Below the pieces are notes generated by a model. It was not told where the DNA came from. It did not search any database and saw only the letters and a program-made list of their open reading frames with translations. Below, piece by piece: positions 1 to 8,216 of a DNA stretch of 64,000 nt. The position numbers were made by a program, and so were the translations under genes. Each line of letters starts with the position of its first letter. Positions within the stretch are counted from its first letter, which is position 1. This stretch comes from Paraglaciecola marina (GTDB lineage: Bacteria; Pseudomonadota; Gammaproteobacteria; Enterobacterales; Alteromonadaceae), in NCBI RefSeq assembly GCF_004360155.1, contig NZ_ML178720.1:29078-93077 (forward strand). Reading direction: 5' to 3'.

Positions 1-254
1 AACTGTTTTTTCGTGATGGCCATATCAAGCGTTCACCTGTTTCTATCTTGTTGCACAGTAGACCTTTTTTACTGTAAAAACTTTCATTTTCTATTACCTA
101 TAGTTTTGGCAACCTAATTAATAATCATGATTAACTGCCCAAGGTAGCGGGCTGTAATACACACGTATAACCTGTGATTACGCCCTTACATTGACAGGTA
201 CTAAGCAAGTTGTTTATGGTTTCGAAACATAATCCAAAAACTGTAAGAATTTGT

Positions 255-1343
255 ATGTCCAACACACGACGCCGCTTTCTTGGTGCACTTAGCCTAGTCC
301 CATTAACCTTTGCCAAGTCTAACTTAGTATTTGGGCAAACAAGCCTGCCCAAGTGTGAAACCGAAAACTTAGAAAAAGGGGCGTGGCGTGCTAAGATCAC
401 CGCCCAAGATATTAGTATTACGCTCATCAATAGCCAAAATCACTTTAAGCCTGCTGAAGCGCTATCAATATATGCAGAGTATAAAGATAGCGAGTCCCCT
501 AGCAAACCTAGTTACTTAGATGTGTATGCTGATGACCAATTTGTAACAAGTGCATTTGGTTCAAAAAAAGCACCGCTAAACCCCGAAATAAAAATTACAA
601 TAAAAGATGGGCGACCCAATACAGACTTTGTGGTGAATGATATATTGCAAAATATCGATATACCTGGGAACACCATTAGATATGAGAGTAAAGAGCCAGG
701 GCAGAAAGGGCAGTATATTGTAAACGGTAGGTCAATAACCCAAAGCTCATTGGCTACTTTGCACCTTATGACAGATGGCGCATCACCGAATATCAATAAA
801 GTGGTTGACGCGGACATATCACAAAGCAAAATGAAGGTAAGCTTTGATTTTGATCCCTTGCTTCTTTCACAAAAGCTCATACTTGCTTATACCTTTGAAG
901 ACAGGCCTATGTATTATCTAGATATCCCATCCAAGGGATTGCTAGAGCTCATCAAAGAATCCTTATCACTGCATATCCCCTTAACTAAAAAACTAGCCCA
1001 AAACATGTGTGAATATGATGATTGTTTTGTTACCAGTGCAACATGTGGCCATATTGGTCTTACGGATGATTGCTGGGAGTTAACGCAATTAAGAGCTTTT
1101 CGAGATAATTATCTTTTGACATTGCCTAACGGCAAATCACTGGTCGATAAATATTACGACACTGCACCTAAATTACTGCAGGTTATCAATAACAAGGAGT
1201 ACAAATCCAATATACTCTTGAGTCTATATTTTAAAGATATTCTGCCGTCGGCAATTTTGGCAAGGTTCAAGTTAAATAAGCTCGCTCTTTGGCGCTATAA
1301 AGCCATGATGAAACGGTTAGAAGAGCAATATTTGAATGTATAG
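255..1343 (+). CDS. Tat-exported protein with C-terminal CFI-box-like cysteine motif, function unknown
   Basis: The ATG at 255 is preferred over upstream starts (TTG 210, ATG 216) because it puts a twin-arginine signal (TRRRFLG) within the first 12 residues, followed by a hydrophobic stretch; this gives 362 residues. The middle part is polar and looks beta-rich, without a domain I recognise. The C-terminal third carries a cysteine cluster (CEYDDCFVTSATCG, then DDCWELTQLRAFRDNYL), which resembles the CFI-box type C-terminal motif (C-F-x-T-x-A-C ... L-R-x-F-R-D) found on diverse secreted bacterial proteins. Export through Tat suggests folding, and perhaps disulfide or cofactor acquisition, before transport. 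No neighbour suggests a pathway. The function is unknown; the Tat signal and motif are read directly from the sequence. Confidence 0.7.
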   Translation: MSNTRRRFLGALSLVPLTFAKSNLVFGQTSLPKCETENLEKGAWRAKITAQDISITLINSQNHFKPAEALSIYAEYKDSESPSKPSYLDVYADDQFVTSAFGSKKAPLNPEIKITIKDGRPNTDFVVNDILQNIDIPGNTIRYESKEPGQKGQYIVNGRSITQSSLATLHLMTDGASPNINKVVDADISQSKMKVSFDFDPLLLSQKLILAYTFEDRPMYYLDIPSKGLLELIKESLSLHIPLTKKLAQNMCEYDDCFVTSATCGHIGLTDDCWELTQLRAFRDNYLLTLPNGKSLVDKYYDTAPKLLQVINNKEYKSNILLSLYFKDILPSAILARFKLNKLALWRYKAMMKRLEEQYLNV

Positions 1344-1498
1344 ACAATAGCCTTAAAAACCATAATAAACTGGGGGGTATTAAGTAAAGCTGTTGATCCG
1401 TTTATGGCATTTACTGGATTTTGCCCCCAAAGCCTCACTTATAAGGTAAGAGTAACCCGCCAATGTTTGCCAAAAGCAAACTTAGGTAATCACATTAT

Positions 1499-1507
1499 TG
1501 GTATAAT
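1499..1507 (+). promoter_or_regulatory. Possible extended -10 promoter element
   Basis: TGGTATAAT (TGn plus a perfect TATAAT) lies about 100 bp upstream of the sulfotransferase gene in an otherwise featureless gap (1344-1609). No good -35 is seen at the usual distance, which is tolerated by extended -10 promoters. A small hairpin (GTTTGC/GCAAAC) lies just upstream, near 1464-1480. Confidence 0.3.
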
Positions 1508-1609
1508 TTTTACCTAAAAAATAGGCCCACCTCAACAAATTAACTGGCTGATCCTACCTAACTGATACCACAAACCCTGTATACTAGTCGCCGAACTCAT
1601 ATTCTTGAT

Positions 1610-2365
1610 ATGGGAAAACTTATTCTTATACTCATGGTCATAGTAAAAAGTATATTGACACTCAGCACGGACACATCAGTGATAATTAGCCACAAACACA
1701 AATTTATATTCATCAAAACCATAAAAACAGCCGGTACCAGTATCGAGCATTACCTCTCGCAATTCTGTGGTGAAGAGGATGTACTAACGCCTCTTTTTCC
1801 TAGAGTGGAGCCCCACAAAGCGCAGCATCATAAAGGGTTGTGGAACCCATTACCTGAGCTAGGTAAAGTCCCCACAAAAGAGAAAGTGTCTATTATGTGG
1901 GATTTGATGAAAGCCAAAAAATTCCGTAATCATTCCTCTGCCATGAATGTTAAACACCGTATTCCAACTCGTATCTGGAATAGCTATTACAAATTTTGTG
2001 TTGACCGTAACCCATGGGACAAGTCTTTATCTCAATATCATATGAGACGAAAGCGCCAAGGTAACACCATGACATTCGACCAATATCTAGACTACGGTAA
2101 ACTTTGCCATAATGCTCCCAAATACCTAGATAACACAGGCGCTTTAATGGTGGACCGCGTTCTAAAATTTGAAGAGTTGGAACAGCACCTAGGTGAAGTA
2201 TTTAAAGAGCTTGCTATTCCCTTTGAAAATGGCCTAAACGTGAGGGCAAAAGGTGCTTACCGAGCCGACAAGCGGCCATATCAAGAAGTGTATACCCCTG
2301 CACAAAAAGATCATATTGCAAGGGCCTTTTCGCGAGAAATAGCTATGCACGGATATGAGTTTTAG
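1610..2365 (+). CDS. Sulfotransferase family protein
   Basis: This is a PAPS-dependent sulfotransferase-like protein. The 5'-phosphosulfate loop is visible as IKTAGTS near residues 43-49, after the beta strand HKHKFIFIKT. The 3'-phosphate-binding motif appears as DRNPWDKSLSQY near residue 140. It should transfer sulfate from PAPS to a carbohydrate or other hydroxyl acceptor; the acceptor cannot be read from the sequence. The N-terminus is uncertain. The first ATG (1610) adds about 23 hydrophobic residues not expected in the family, and a GTG at 1679 would begin just before the conserved strand. The gene stands alone, with no polysaccharide or capsule genes next to it, and its stop is 8 bp from the end of the convergent methylase gene. 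It may be an acquired accessory gene. Confidence 0.8.
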   Translation: MGKLILILMVIVKSILTLSTDTSVIISHKHKFIFIKTIKTAGTSIEHYLSQFCGEEDVLTPLFPRVEPHKAQHHKGLWNPLPELGKVPTKEKVSIMWDLMKAKKFRNHSSAMNVKHRIPTRIWNSYYKFCVDRNPWDKSLSQYHMRRKRQGNTMTFDQYLDYGKLCHNAPKYLDNTGALMVDRVLKFEELEQHLGEVFKELAIPFENGLNVRAKGAYRADKRPYQEVYTPAQKDHIARAFSREIAMHGYEF

Positions 2366-2373
2366 ACTCAGAG

Positions 2374-3117
2374 TTAAACCGATAACTGATACACGCACAT
2401 GTTGACGGCACTTGCTAAATTCAGTGAATCTATAGTGCCATTGCCGGGTATGGTAAAAGCCTCAGCATCACATTGATTTAGTGCATCTTTTGGTACACCA
2501 CGGGCTTCGTTACCGAATAAGTAACAATCGTATTGGGAAAATTCAGCAGTATTGATAGGCTTACCTTGCATGTCTAGGTAAGCAAATTTTGTAAAGCGCT
2601 TTTGTAACGCGTCAAGCTCAACATCAAGCTCAATGGGCACATGAAAAATGGCCCCCATACTCGCCCTAACTACCTTAGGGTTGTATGGATCCACACTGTT
2701 GGCGCTTAGCAGTAGTTTAAAGTTCCCAAACCAGGCTAGGCTTCGTAGTATTGTTCCTAAATTCCCGGGGTCTTGCACCTCATGTAGATAAATACAAAGC
2801 TCTTCCTTTGAGGTACTTTGCTCACTTTCTGCTGCTTTTGGTAAAGGCACACAAGCAATAATACCTTGGGGTGACTTAGTATTACTTAACTGCGCCATTT
2901 GCTTGGTAGTCACTACCACCAGCGTAAAATCAAACTGCAGCGACCCAGTCCAGTCTTGGTAGTCCTCGGTAACATATAAGGTGATATTGTTAAGGTCTTT
3001 TTGAGACAGTGCTGCTTTTTGTAACTCAAGTATTAGGTGTTCACCTTCTACTAGGTAATAACCAAGTTGCGAACGGTATTTCTTTTGGTGCAGCTTTTTT
3101 ACGTCGTCTAATTTCAT
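2374..3117 (-). CDS. TrmH-family (SPOUT) RNA 2'-O-methyltransferase
   Basis: The C-terminal half carries the three SPOUT/TrmH motifs: an N-terminal catalytic-type segment (EVQDPGNLGTILRSLAWFG), the motif FGNEARGVP, and IPGNGTIDSLNLASAVNMCVY, which forms the trefoil knot and binds AdoMet. The N-terminal about 90 residues look like the small RNA substrate-binding domain of the RlmB/TsnR-type methylases. It probably methylates a ribose 2'-OH in rRNA or tRNA, but sequence alone does not pick the nucleotide. It is transcribed divergently from rlmE, another 2'-O-ribose methylase, across a 186-bp gap. That pairing is suggestive but not proof of a shared role. Confidence 0.85.
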   Translation of the reverse strand: MKLDDVKKLHQKKYRSQLGYYLVEGEHLILELQKAALSQKDLNNITLYVTEDYQDWTGSLQFDFTLVVVTTKQMAQLSNTKSPQGIIACVPLPKAAESEQSTSKEELCIYLHEVQDPGNLGTILRSLAWFGNFKLLLSANSVDPYNPKVVRASMGAIFHVPIELDVELDALQKRFTKFAYLDMQGKPINTAEFSQYDCYLFGNEARGVPKDALNQCDAEAFTIPGNGTIDSLNLASAVNMCVYQLSV

Positions 3118-3303
3118 ATCACCTTGCCTAACTACCCTGATAGGGGTTTCAATTGGCTGAATTATAACTGTTTGCTCAATTCAAGTCAGGCTAAAACCTT
3201 AATTGCAAATAAAGGGGTGATTTGTCAGCCCAATGAATTGGAAAATACCCGCTGCGGGCTTACAATATGCATCGTTTTAGCGTGAGCAATAGGTGAATAA
3301 AAA

Positions 3304-3924
3304 ATGGCCCAATCAGCAAGCAGTAAAAAATGGATGGACGAACACGTCAGTGATCCTTATGTAAAAAAAGCCCAAGCTGATGGCTATCGCTCTCGCGCAA
3401 GTTATAAACTCATTGAAATAAACAACAAAGACAAGCTCTTCAAAAGTGGCGACTCTGTGATGGATTTAGGTGCCGCTCCCGGCGGTTGGTCACAAGTCAT
3501 AGCCCCTGTGATCGGAGATTCAGGGCAGCTAATTTCTTCTGATATTTTGCCTATGGACAGCATTATAGGTGCACACTTTATTCAAGGTGACTTCACCGAA
3601 GAATCTGTGTACCACCAAATATTAGAAGCCCTAGATAACAAAAAAGTGGATGTGGTGGTCTCAGACATGGCCCCAAATTTAAGCGGCGTAAAAACCACAG
3701 ACCAATACTCTTCAATTTATTTAGTTGAGCTTGCTTTAGATATGGCCCGTAATGTCCTTAAATCTAATGGCAGCTTTTGCGCTAAGGTGTTTCAAGGGGT
3801 GGGTTACGAAGCTTATGTTAAAGATGTACGTGCATCTTTTAATAAAGTAGTTATCCGCAAACCCGAGGCATCACGCCCCCGCTCACGTGAAGTTTACGTA
3901 GTCGCTAAAGGCTTTAAAGGTTAA
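3304..3924 (+). CDS. rlmE: 23S rRNA (uridine-2552-2'-O)-methyltransferase RlmE (FtsJ/RrmJ)
   Basis: At 206 residues this is the usual length. The N-terminus RSRASYKLIEI (catalytic Lys near 35), the AdoMet motif DLGAAPGGWSQV, the catalytic Asp in VVSDMAPNLSG (near 121), the Lys in CAKVFQG and the Glu in REVYVVAKG make up the K-D-K-E tetrad of the family. RlmE methylates the ribose of U2552 in the A-loop of 23S rRNA during late 50S assembly. The gene is often followed by ftsH in enterobacteria. Here it is followed by a terminator hairpin and an unrelated flavoprotein gene, so the usual rlmE-ftsH pair is broken or located elsewhere. Confidence 0.97.
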   Translation: MAQSASSKKWMDEHVSDPYVKKAQADGYRSRASYKLIEINNKDKLFKSGDSVMDLGAAPGGWSQVIAPVIGDSGQLISSDILPMDSIIGAHFIQGDFTEESVYHQILEALDNKKVDVVVSDMAPNLSGVKTTDQYSSIYLVELALDMARNVLKSNGSFCAKVFQGVGYEAYVKDVRASFNKVVIRKPEASRPRSREVYVVAKGFKG

Positions 3925-3995
3925 TACTTTTAGCCTTAACGCCCAAACCCTAGGTTAAACATCTATCTATCACAGCGCGGCTGATTTAAAATAAC

Positions 3996-4027
3996 AACGC
4001 CCTGACAGAGAGGCTGTCCGGCGTTTT
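3996..4027 (+). terminator. Rho-independent terminator after rlmE
   Basis: AACGCC and GGCGTT form the outer stem and GACAG/CTGTC the inner stem around an AGAGG loop. The right arm runs into TTTT. It lies 71 bp after the rlmE stop and ends 16 bp before the next start codon, so it isolates rlmE from the downstream gene unless read through. Confidence 0.65.
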
Positions 4028-4043
4028 CAAGAGTAAGTCTACT

Positions 4044-5681
4044 ATGCTGCGTTTAACTGATATCAAATTACCCCTAAACCATGACGAACAAGCCATTGAG
4101 CTTGCCATTTTAAGCAAACTTAACATTACTCAAAATGAGCTTGTGTCTTTTGATATGTTCAAACGTGGTTACGATGCCCGTAATAACAAAAATATTCAGC
4201 TCATCTACACCTTAGACGTTGAAGTAACGAACCAAGACGCCCTACTCGCCCAATTTGAAAAAGACCAGCATGTACGCTTAACCCCAGACATGGACTATAA
4301 GTTTGTTACCCAAGCACCTAAAGACTTAGAGGAACGCCCTGTAGTAGTCGGTCTTGGGCCTTGCGGTTTACTTGCGGCTCTTACCCTTGCGCAAATGGGC
4401 TTTAAACCTATTATTTTAGAGCGCGGTAAAGTAGTACGGGAACGCACCAAAGATACCTTTGGTTTTTGGCGTAAAAAGAATGATCTCAACCCAGAGTCAA
4501 ATGTGCAATTTGGAGAAGGCGGTGCTGGTACATTTTCTGATGGCAAGCTTTACAGCCAAATAAAAGATCCTAAACACTATGGTCGCAAGGTACTAAAAGA
4601 GTTTGTGAAAGCCGGTGCCCCAGAAGAAATCATGTACGTTAGCAAACCTCATATCGGCACCTATAAACTCATCAATATGATGGAGGCCATGCGTAAAACC
4701 ATTATTGAGCTAGGGGGAGAGTTTCGCTTTAGTACCCGAGTTGAAAAGCTTGATTTTGAAGGCCAAGATGACGCTGACAAGGACACTCGTAAAATCAAAG
4801 GATTATTCCTGTCTGGCAACCAGTACCTCAGCTGTAAGCACGTTATTTTAGCCATAGGCCACAGTGCTCGCGATACCTTTGAAGCCCTTTATAAACAAGG
4901 CGTATACATAGAAGCTAAGCCTTTTTCTGTAGGCTTTAGGATTGAGCACAGGCAAACCATGATAGACAGCTGTCGCTTTGGCGATAACGTCGGCCATCCA
5001 ATTTTAGGAACAGCCGACTACAAACTAGTACATCACTGCAAGAATGGACGTTCTGTTTATAGTTTTTGTATGTGCCCAGGAGGAACAGTGGTAGCTGCGG
5101 CCTCTGAGCCAAACCGCGTGGTTACCAATGGCATGAGCCAATATACAAGGCACGAAAGCAACGCGAATAGTGCTATTGTTGTGGGCATCACCCCTGAAAA
5201 AGACTATCCAGATCACCCCTTAGCTGGCATAGAGTTACAACGTAACTTAGAGTCATTAGCCTTTAAGGTTGGCGGTGAAAACTACCACGCTCCCGCCCAA
5301 TACATAGGTGACTTTTTAGCGAATCAATCAAGTGCAACCACAGCAGAAGGCGAAATAAAGCCTTCGTACACTCCTGGTATAACACTTACCGATTTAAGCA
5401 AAGTAGTACCTGACTTTGTTACTGAGGCTATTCGTGAAGCCATACCCGCCTTTGATAAAAAGATAAAAGGTTTTGCTCGCGCAGACGGGCTATTAACTGG
5501 AGTGGAAACCCGCACCTCATCACCTATTTGTATTAAACGAGACAAAAGCTTTCAAAGTGTCAACGTACAAGGTTTATACCCAGCAGGAGAAGGTGCAGGT
5601 TACGCAGGCGGAATTTGGTCTGCAGGCATAGACGGTATCCGTATAGCTGAAGCCGTAGCTTTAGATATAGTCAAAGACTAG
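4044..5681 (+). CDS. COG2509-type FAD-dependent dehydrogenase
   Basis: This 545-residue flavoprotein has an N-terminal about 95-residue alpha/beta domain ahead of a dinucleotide-binding fold (VVVGLGPCGLLAALTLAQMG, with GxGxxG-like spacing, ending in the acidic ILERG). The second FAD contact is near the C-terminus (GLYPAGEGAGYAGGIWSAG). An insert carries FGEGGAGTFSDGKLYS, typical of the uncharacterised COG2509 family. It is probably cytosolic and binds FAD; the electron donor and substrate are unknown. The ATG follows a rho-independent hairpin by 16 bp, so its promoter probably overlaps that region. It converges on the next gene with only 14 bp between them. Confidence 0.85.
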   Translation: MLRLTDIKLPLNHDEQAIELAILSKLNITQNELVSFDMFKRGYDARNNKNIQLIYTLDVEVTNQDALLAQFEKDQHVRLTPDMDYKFVTQAPKDLEERPVVVGLGPCGLLAALTLAQMGFKPIILERGKVVRERTKDTFGFWRKKNDLNPESNVQFGEGGAGTFSDGKLYSQIKDPKHYGRKVLKEFVKAGAPEEIMYVSKPHIGTYKLINMMEAMRKTIIELGGEFRFSTRVEKLDFEGQDDADKDTRKIKGLFLSGNQYLSCKHVILAIGHSARDTFEALYKQGVYIEAKPFSVGFRIEHRQTMIDSCRFGDNVGHPILGTADYKLVHHCKNGRSVYSFCMCPGGTVVAAASEPNRVVTNGMSQYTRHESNANSAIVVGITPEKDYPDHPLAGIELQRNLESLAFKVGGENYHAPAQYIGDFLANQSSATTAEGEIKPSYTPGITLTDLSKVVPDFVTEAIREAIPAFDKKIKGFARADGLLTGVETRTSSPICIKRDKSFQSVNVQGLYPAGEGAGYAGGIWSAGIDGIRIAEAVALDIVKD

Positions 5682-5695
5682 TTTACTCTCAAAAG

Positions 5696-6217
5696 CTAAT
5701 AGGATTCGCCTACAGACAACTGAGTGTAATGGCCTCTTAAGGTGCCTAAAAATTCTGGAACCTCTTTACTTGTGCCTTGGGGCATTAACCAAAATTTTGC
5801 TTTGTGGGTGATGATCCTCTCGGTGATAACGCTGTAATCAATATCAAAAACACTTGGACTCTCGCCTTTTGGGGGCGTCACCGTGACATCTACTTGCCAG
5901 TAATTATGGGAGTCTGGTTCAACTACTTGAGTGATTTTTTGTTGCCAAACCTTAGCCCCAGAATTTTGTGAGTGAACATTCACATTCTTTATAACGTAAT
6001 CATGAAGGTTACCTATAGTAGGCGCTGTGCTAAGTGCCGCACCTAACCGGTTATTGGGTAGCCGCAAAGTTAACAGGACTGAGTCTGGTAATACATTCAC
6101 CTCGACTTGCGAGGATGACATGGGATGCCCATGACTCACTTGGGTAAAAAATAGTAGGCAAAACGCCACATAGCATAAGCATGCTATGGACGTTTTGTTA
6201 TTAATGTAGCTTTTCAT
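5696..6217 (-). CDS. Periplasmic HupE/UreJ-type N-terminal domain protein lacking the membrane half
   Basis: A signal peptide (hydrophobic residues about 8-28, ending VSHG) is followed by HPMSSSQVEVNV, an LRLPNNRLGAAL segment and FDIDYSVIT..HKAKFWL. This is the pattern I associate with the secreted N-terminal half of HupE/UreJ-2 family proteins, in which five to seven membrane segments normally follow. Here the protein ends at residue 173 with no membrane segment, and the next gene begins 14 bp away, so the membrane half is absent. It follows the DUF3500 lipoprotein gene by 16 bp and is probably co-transcribed with it. Metal-related handling is a guess from the family. The family assignment is by remembered pattern only. 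Confidence 0.6.
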   Translation of the reverse strand: MKSYINNKTSIACLCYVAFCLLFFTQVSHGHPMSSSQVEVNVLPDSVLLTLRLPNNRLGAALSTAPTIGNLHDYVIKNVNVHSQNSGAKVWQQKITQVVEPDSHNYWQVDVTVTPPKGESPSVFDIDYSVITERIITHKAKFWLMPQGTSKEVPEFLGTLRGHYTQLSVGESY

Positions 6218-6233
6218 TTAAGGGGTAAACCTA

Positions 6234-7340
6234 TTAAAGATCGAAGTTTCCGCCGTAATCTAGCTCTTTATCACGCCAGATACTATGGTAATGATTGTCA
6301 CTAAACACCACACCACCTTGAACAGTAAACTCAATCCAAATATTTGGACCGTCAATTCTTGCGTAAGAGTCTTGAGTGGTTATATCTGGGTATGAACCAT
6401 AAGCAATGTAAGTTAAGTCTAACTGCTCATCACTTGTGTAATTAGCAAACTGGCCAGTTCCGTTTGCATCGCCAGCGTAAGCTTCTATTACAGCAATCAC
6501 TAGATCTTTTTGTGCATCGCTTAGCTCTGCAACACTTAAACCTTCTTGCTCTTCAGGGTAATTACCATCGTCTTGAGGGCCAACTAATACGTCGTCATAT
6601 ACATCTGGTAATAAAGCTGTTACTAACTGCCCAGAATCAAGGCTGTCAAATAAAGCAACTAAGGCTTCTTGATGCTGTGCCATTGGTGAGTATGTTTCGC
6701 CGCCATCAGTCCACGTTACCGGCTCTACCGCAACAAAGTTAGGGGTTAAGCTAACTGGCTCTGCATTGTAGCTTGCGAAAAATGTGTAATGGTGGCCAGC
6801 AAATTCAACAATCCAAGCTTCGTCTGTTGAAGGTGTACCTAAAAAGGCGACTGCGTAGTTATCTTCACCGTAAACATTGCCATCAAATGTGCTTAGATAT
6901 TCGTCTGCTAAACGAATTTCTTCCATGGTTTGATTACCTTGGTCACTTAAGGCGGCATCTAGTAATGCTTCTGCCGCTTCTTGCGCTTCATCGCTCAGGT
7001 CGTCAATTAGGATACCGTTATAGTCGAATGAACCTGCAGGTAAGTTAGACCAAGATTCAGTGGCATTGGTCTCAGTTAAATCGTTCAGCATAGTATCGAC
7101 TTGTGTAGTAGTCAGAGTCGAAAGTAGGTTTTCGGCCAAACATGTCATTAGCTCAACTTGCACAGTTAGCTCGCTACAGTCTGCGTAGGTATAAGCGCTT
7201 TCTGTCTCTTCGGTTTCTGAATCGACTGGATCAACTATGGTGTCTGTGGAGTCTGAGCTACCGCAACTCGTCATGAGCACAAGCAGTGAAGTATTAATAA
7301 GCAAACTTGTTTTTGAGAATAAAGGTTTTAGTTTAAACAT
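6234..7340 (-). CDS. DUF3500 family lipoprotein
   Basis: The ATG at 7340 is preferred to a GTG at 7352 because the GTG overlaps the GGAG ribosome-binding site. The protein begins with a lipoprotein signal (lipobox LMTSC, Cys about 26) and then an acidic Ser/Thr/Glu linker. The rest matches the DUF3500 pattern: an ETYSPMAQHQEALVALFDSL-type segment, then SYARIDGPNIWIEF and a closing YHSIWRD. The family is uncharacterised. Members are often encoded beside HupE/UreJ-like proteins, and the downstream gene here is the secreted half of such a protein. The predicted location is the outer-membrane or periplasmic face. Confidence 0.7.
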   Translation of the reverse strand: MFKLKPLFSKTSLLINTSLLVLMTSCGSSDSTDTIVDPVDSETEETESAYTYADCSELTVQVELMTCLAENLLSTLTTTQVDTMLNDLTETNATESWSNLPAGSFDYNGILIDDLSDEAQEAAEALLDAALSDQGNQTMEEIRLADEYLSTFDGNVYGEDNYAVAFLGTPSTDEAWIVEFAGHHYTFFASYNAEPVSLTPNFVAVEPVTWTDGGETYSPMAQHQEALVALFDSLDSGQLVTALLPDVYDDVLVGPQDDGNYPEEQEGLSVAELSDAQKDLVIAVIEAYAGDANGTGQFANYTSDEQLDLTYIAYGSYPDITTQDSYARIDGPNIWIEFTVQGGVVFSDNHYHSIWRDKELDYGGNFDL

Positions 7341-7452
7341 GCCAGAAGGCACTCCTATAGTTTAAATAAAATGTAAAAGTAAAATCCGTGCTCAAACTTA
7401 AGGGCATTGAACCCGGTGTATTTTGTTGGTTAATTTAAGGCTAATCCTCAGC

Positions 7453-8001
7453 CTACAAACTTAAGGTCGTCCAAATTTGAAAAGGGGCGGCTTGGTCACT
7501 GCAAACTTGCAAAGAAAGAGAGCGCATTACATGAACAGGCCTTCCACCGCGGCCTTCTTTTTTATGGTTCATGTTAGCTGTCACACAAAGTTCAGGATTG
7601 GCAACTAGCACTAGATGCCCATCTTGCTGTAACGAAAATTCTTGATTGCTGGCGCCATTACATTTAGCCAGCTCAATTGCTGCACTAGCTTGCAACGATG
7701 AGGCCTGCATACACACATCAAAATAAGGAAGTTTGAACATGTTTTCCTTGATAAGGGCAGGATCAAAACTTTGGTCCTCTAACAAACGACCTTTGTAGTC
7801 ATAACAAGTATGGGCTTGTAAACCTTTATTAAGCGGTGCGCGGGTGCCTTGTCCTCCGGCTACATCAAGGCAATAACCTCTAGCCTCATCAATATCATCC
7901 ACAAGCCTTACTTCTACTAACTTCTCACTGCTCTGAACAGCAGCAGATAAACATAGCAAGCATGTTAAAAGGAACATGCCAATGGATTGATGTTTTTTCA
8001 T
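7453..8001 (-). CDS. Secreted ricin-type beta-trefoil lectin-like protein
   Basis: The ATG at 8001 is chosen because an AAGG sits 8 nt upstream; it gives 182 residues beginning MKKHQ with a signal peptide ending near VQSS. The mature part has the repeated pattern of R-type lectins: a GYCLDVAGG-type first repeat, then C-x(n)-NQEFSLQQDG, and a closing APFQIWTTL, which carries the Q-x-W-like motif. Paired cysteines in each repeat support a disulfide-stabilised trefoil. A sugar ligand is likely but unknown. It is divergent from a membrane-anchored AraC-type regulator that might control it. Confidence 0.65.
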   Translation of the reverse strand: MKKHQSIGMFLLTCLLCLSAAVQSSEKLVEVRLVDDIDEARGYCLDVAGGQGTRAPLNKGLQAHTCYDYKGRLLEDQSFDPALIKENMFKLPYFDVCMQASSLQASAAIELAKCNGASNQEFSLQQDGHLVLVANPELCVTANMNHKKEGRGGRPVHVMRSLSLQVCSDQAAPFQIWTTLSL

Positions 8002-8052
8002 AATCATTACCTTGGTTAAAATTTTTTTAAACAGGCCCAGTGTCATCTTTAA

Positions 8053-8068
8053 GGTTAATTACTTAACC
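8053..8068. promoter_or_regulatory. Inverted repeat in the divergent lectin / AraC-regulator intergenic region
   Basis: GGTTAA-TTAC-TTAACC lies between the two divergent genes. Its size and position would suit an operator, but AraC proteins usually bind direct repeats, so ownership is unclear. Confidence 0.3.
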
Positions 8069-8216
8069 ATGAATAACTTGCACATTATTTACACTTTATA
8101 TGGCCGTTTAAGCAGGCACCTGCTGTTAACTAATTGTGACTTTAGGGGTAAAATTTACGGTGTAAAGGTAGGTAAGTCGTCCAAATGGCGTTATTTGGAC
8201 TTTTATTTTGTAGTAG

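Noticed and set aside
6464-7048. Leu/His/Arg-rich open frames on the + strand opposite the DUF3500 gene
   Set aside because: Their composition is that of antisense frames, with no start signals, and the minus-strand gene has a lipoprotein signal and a family match.
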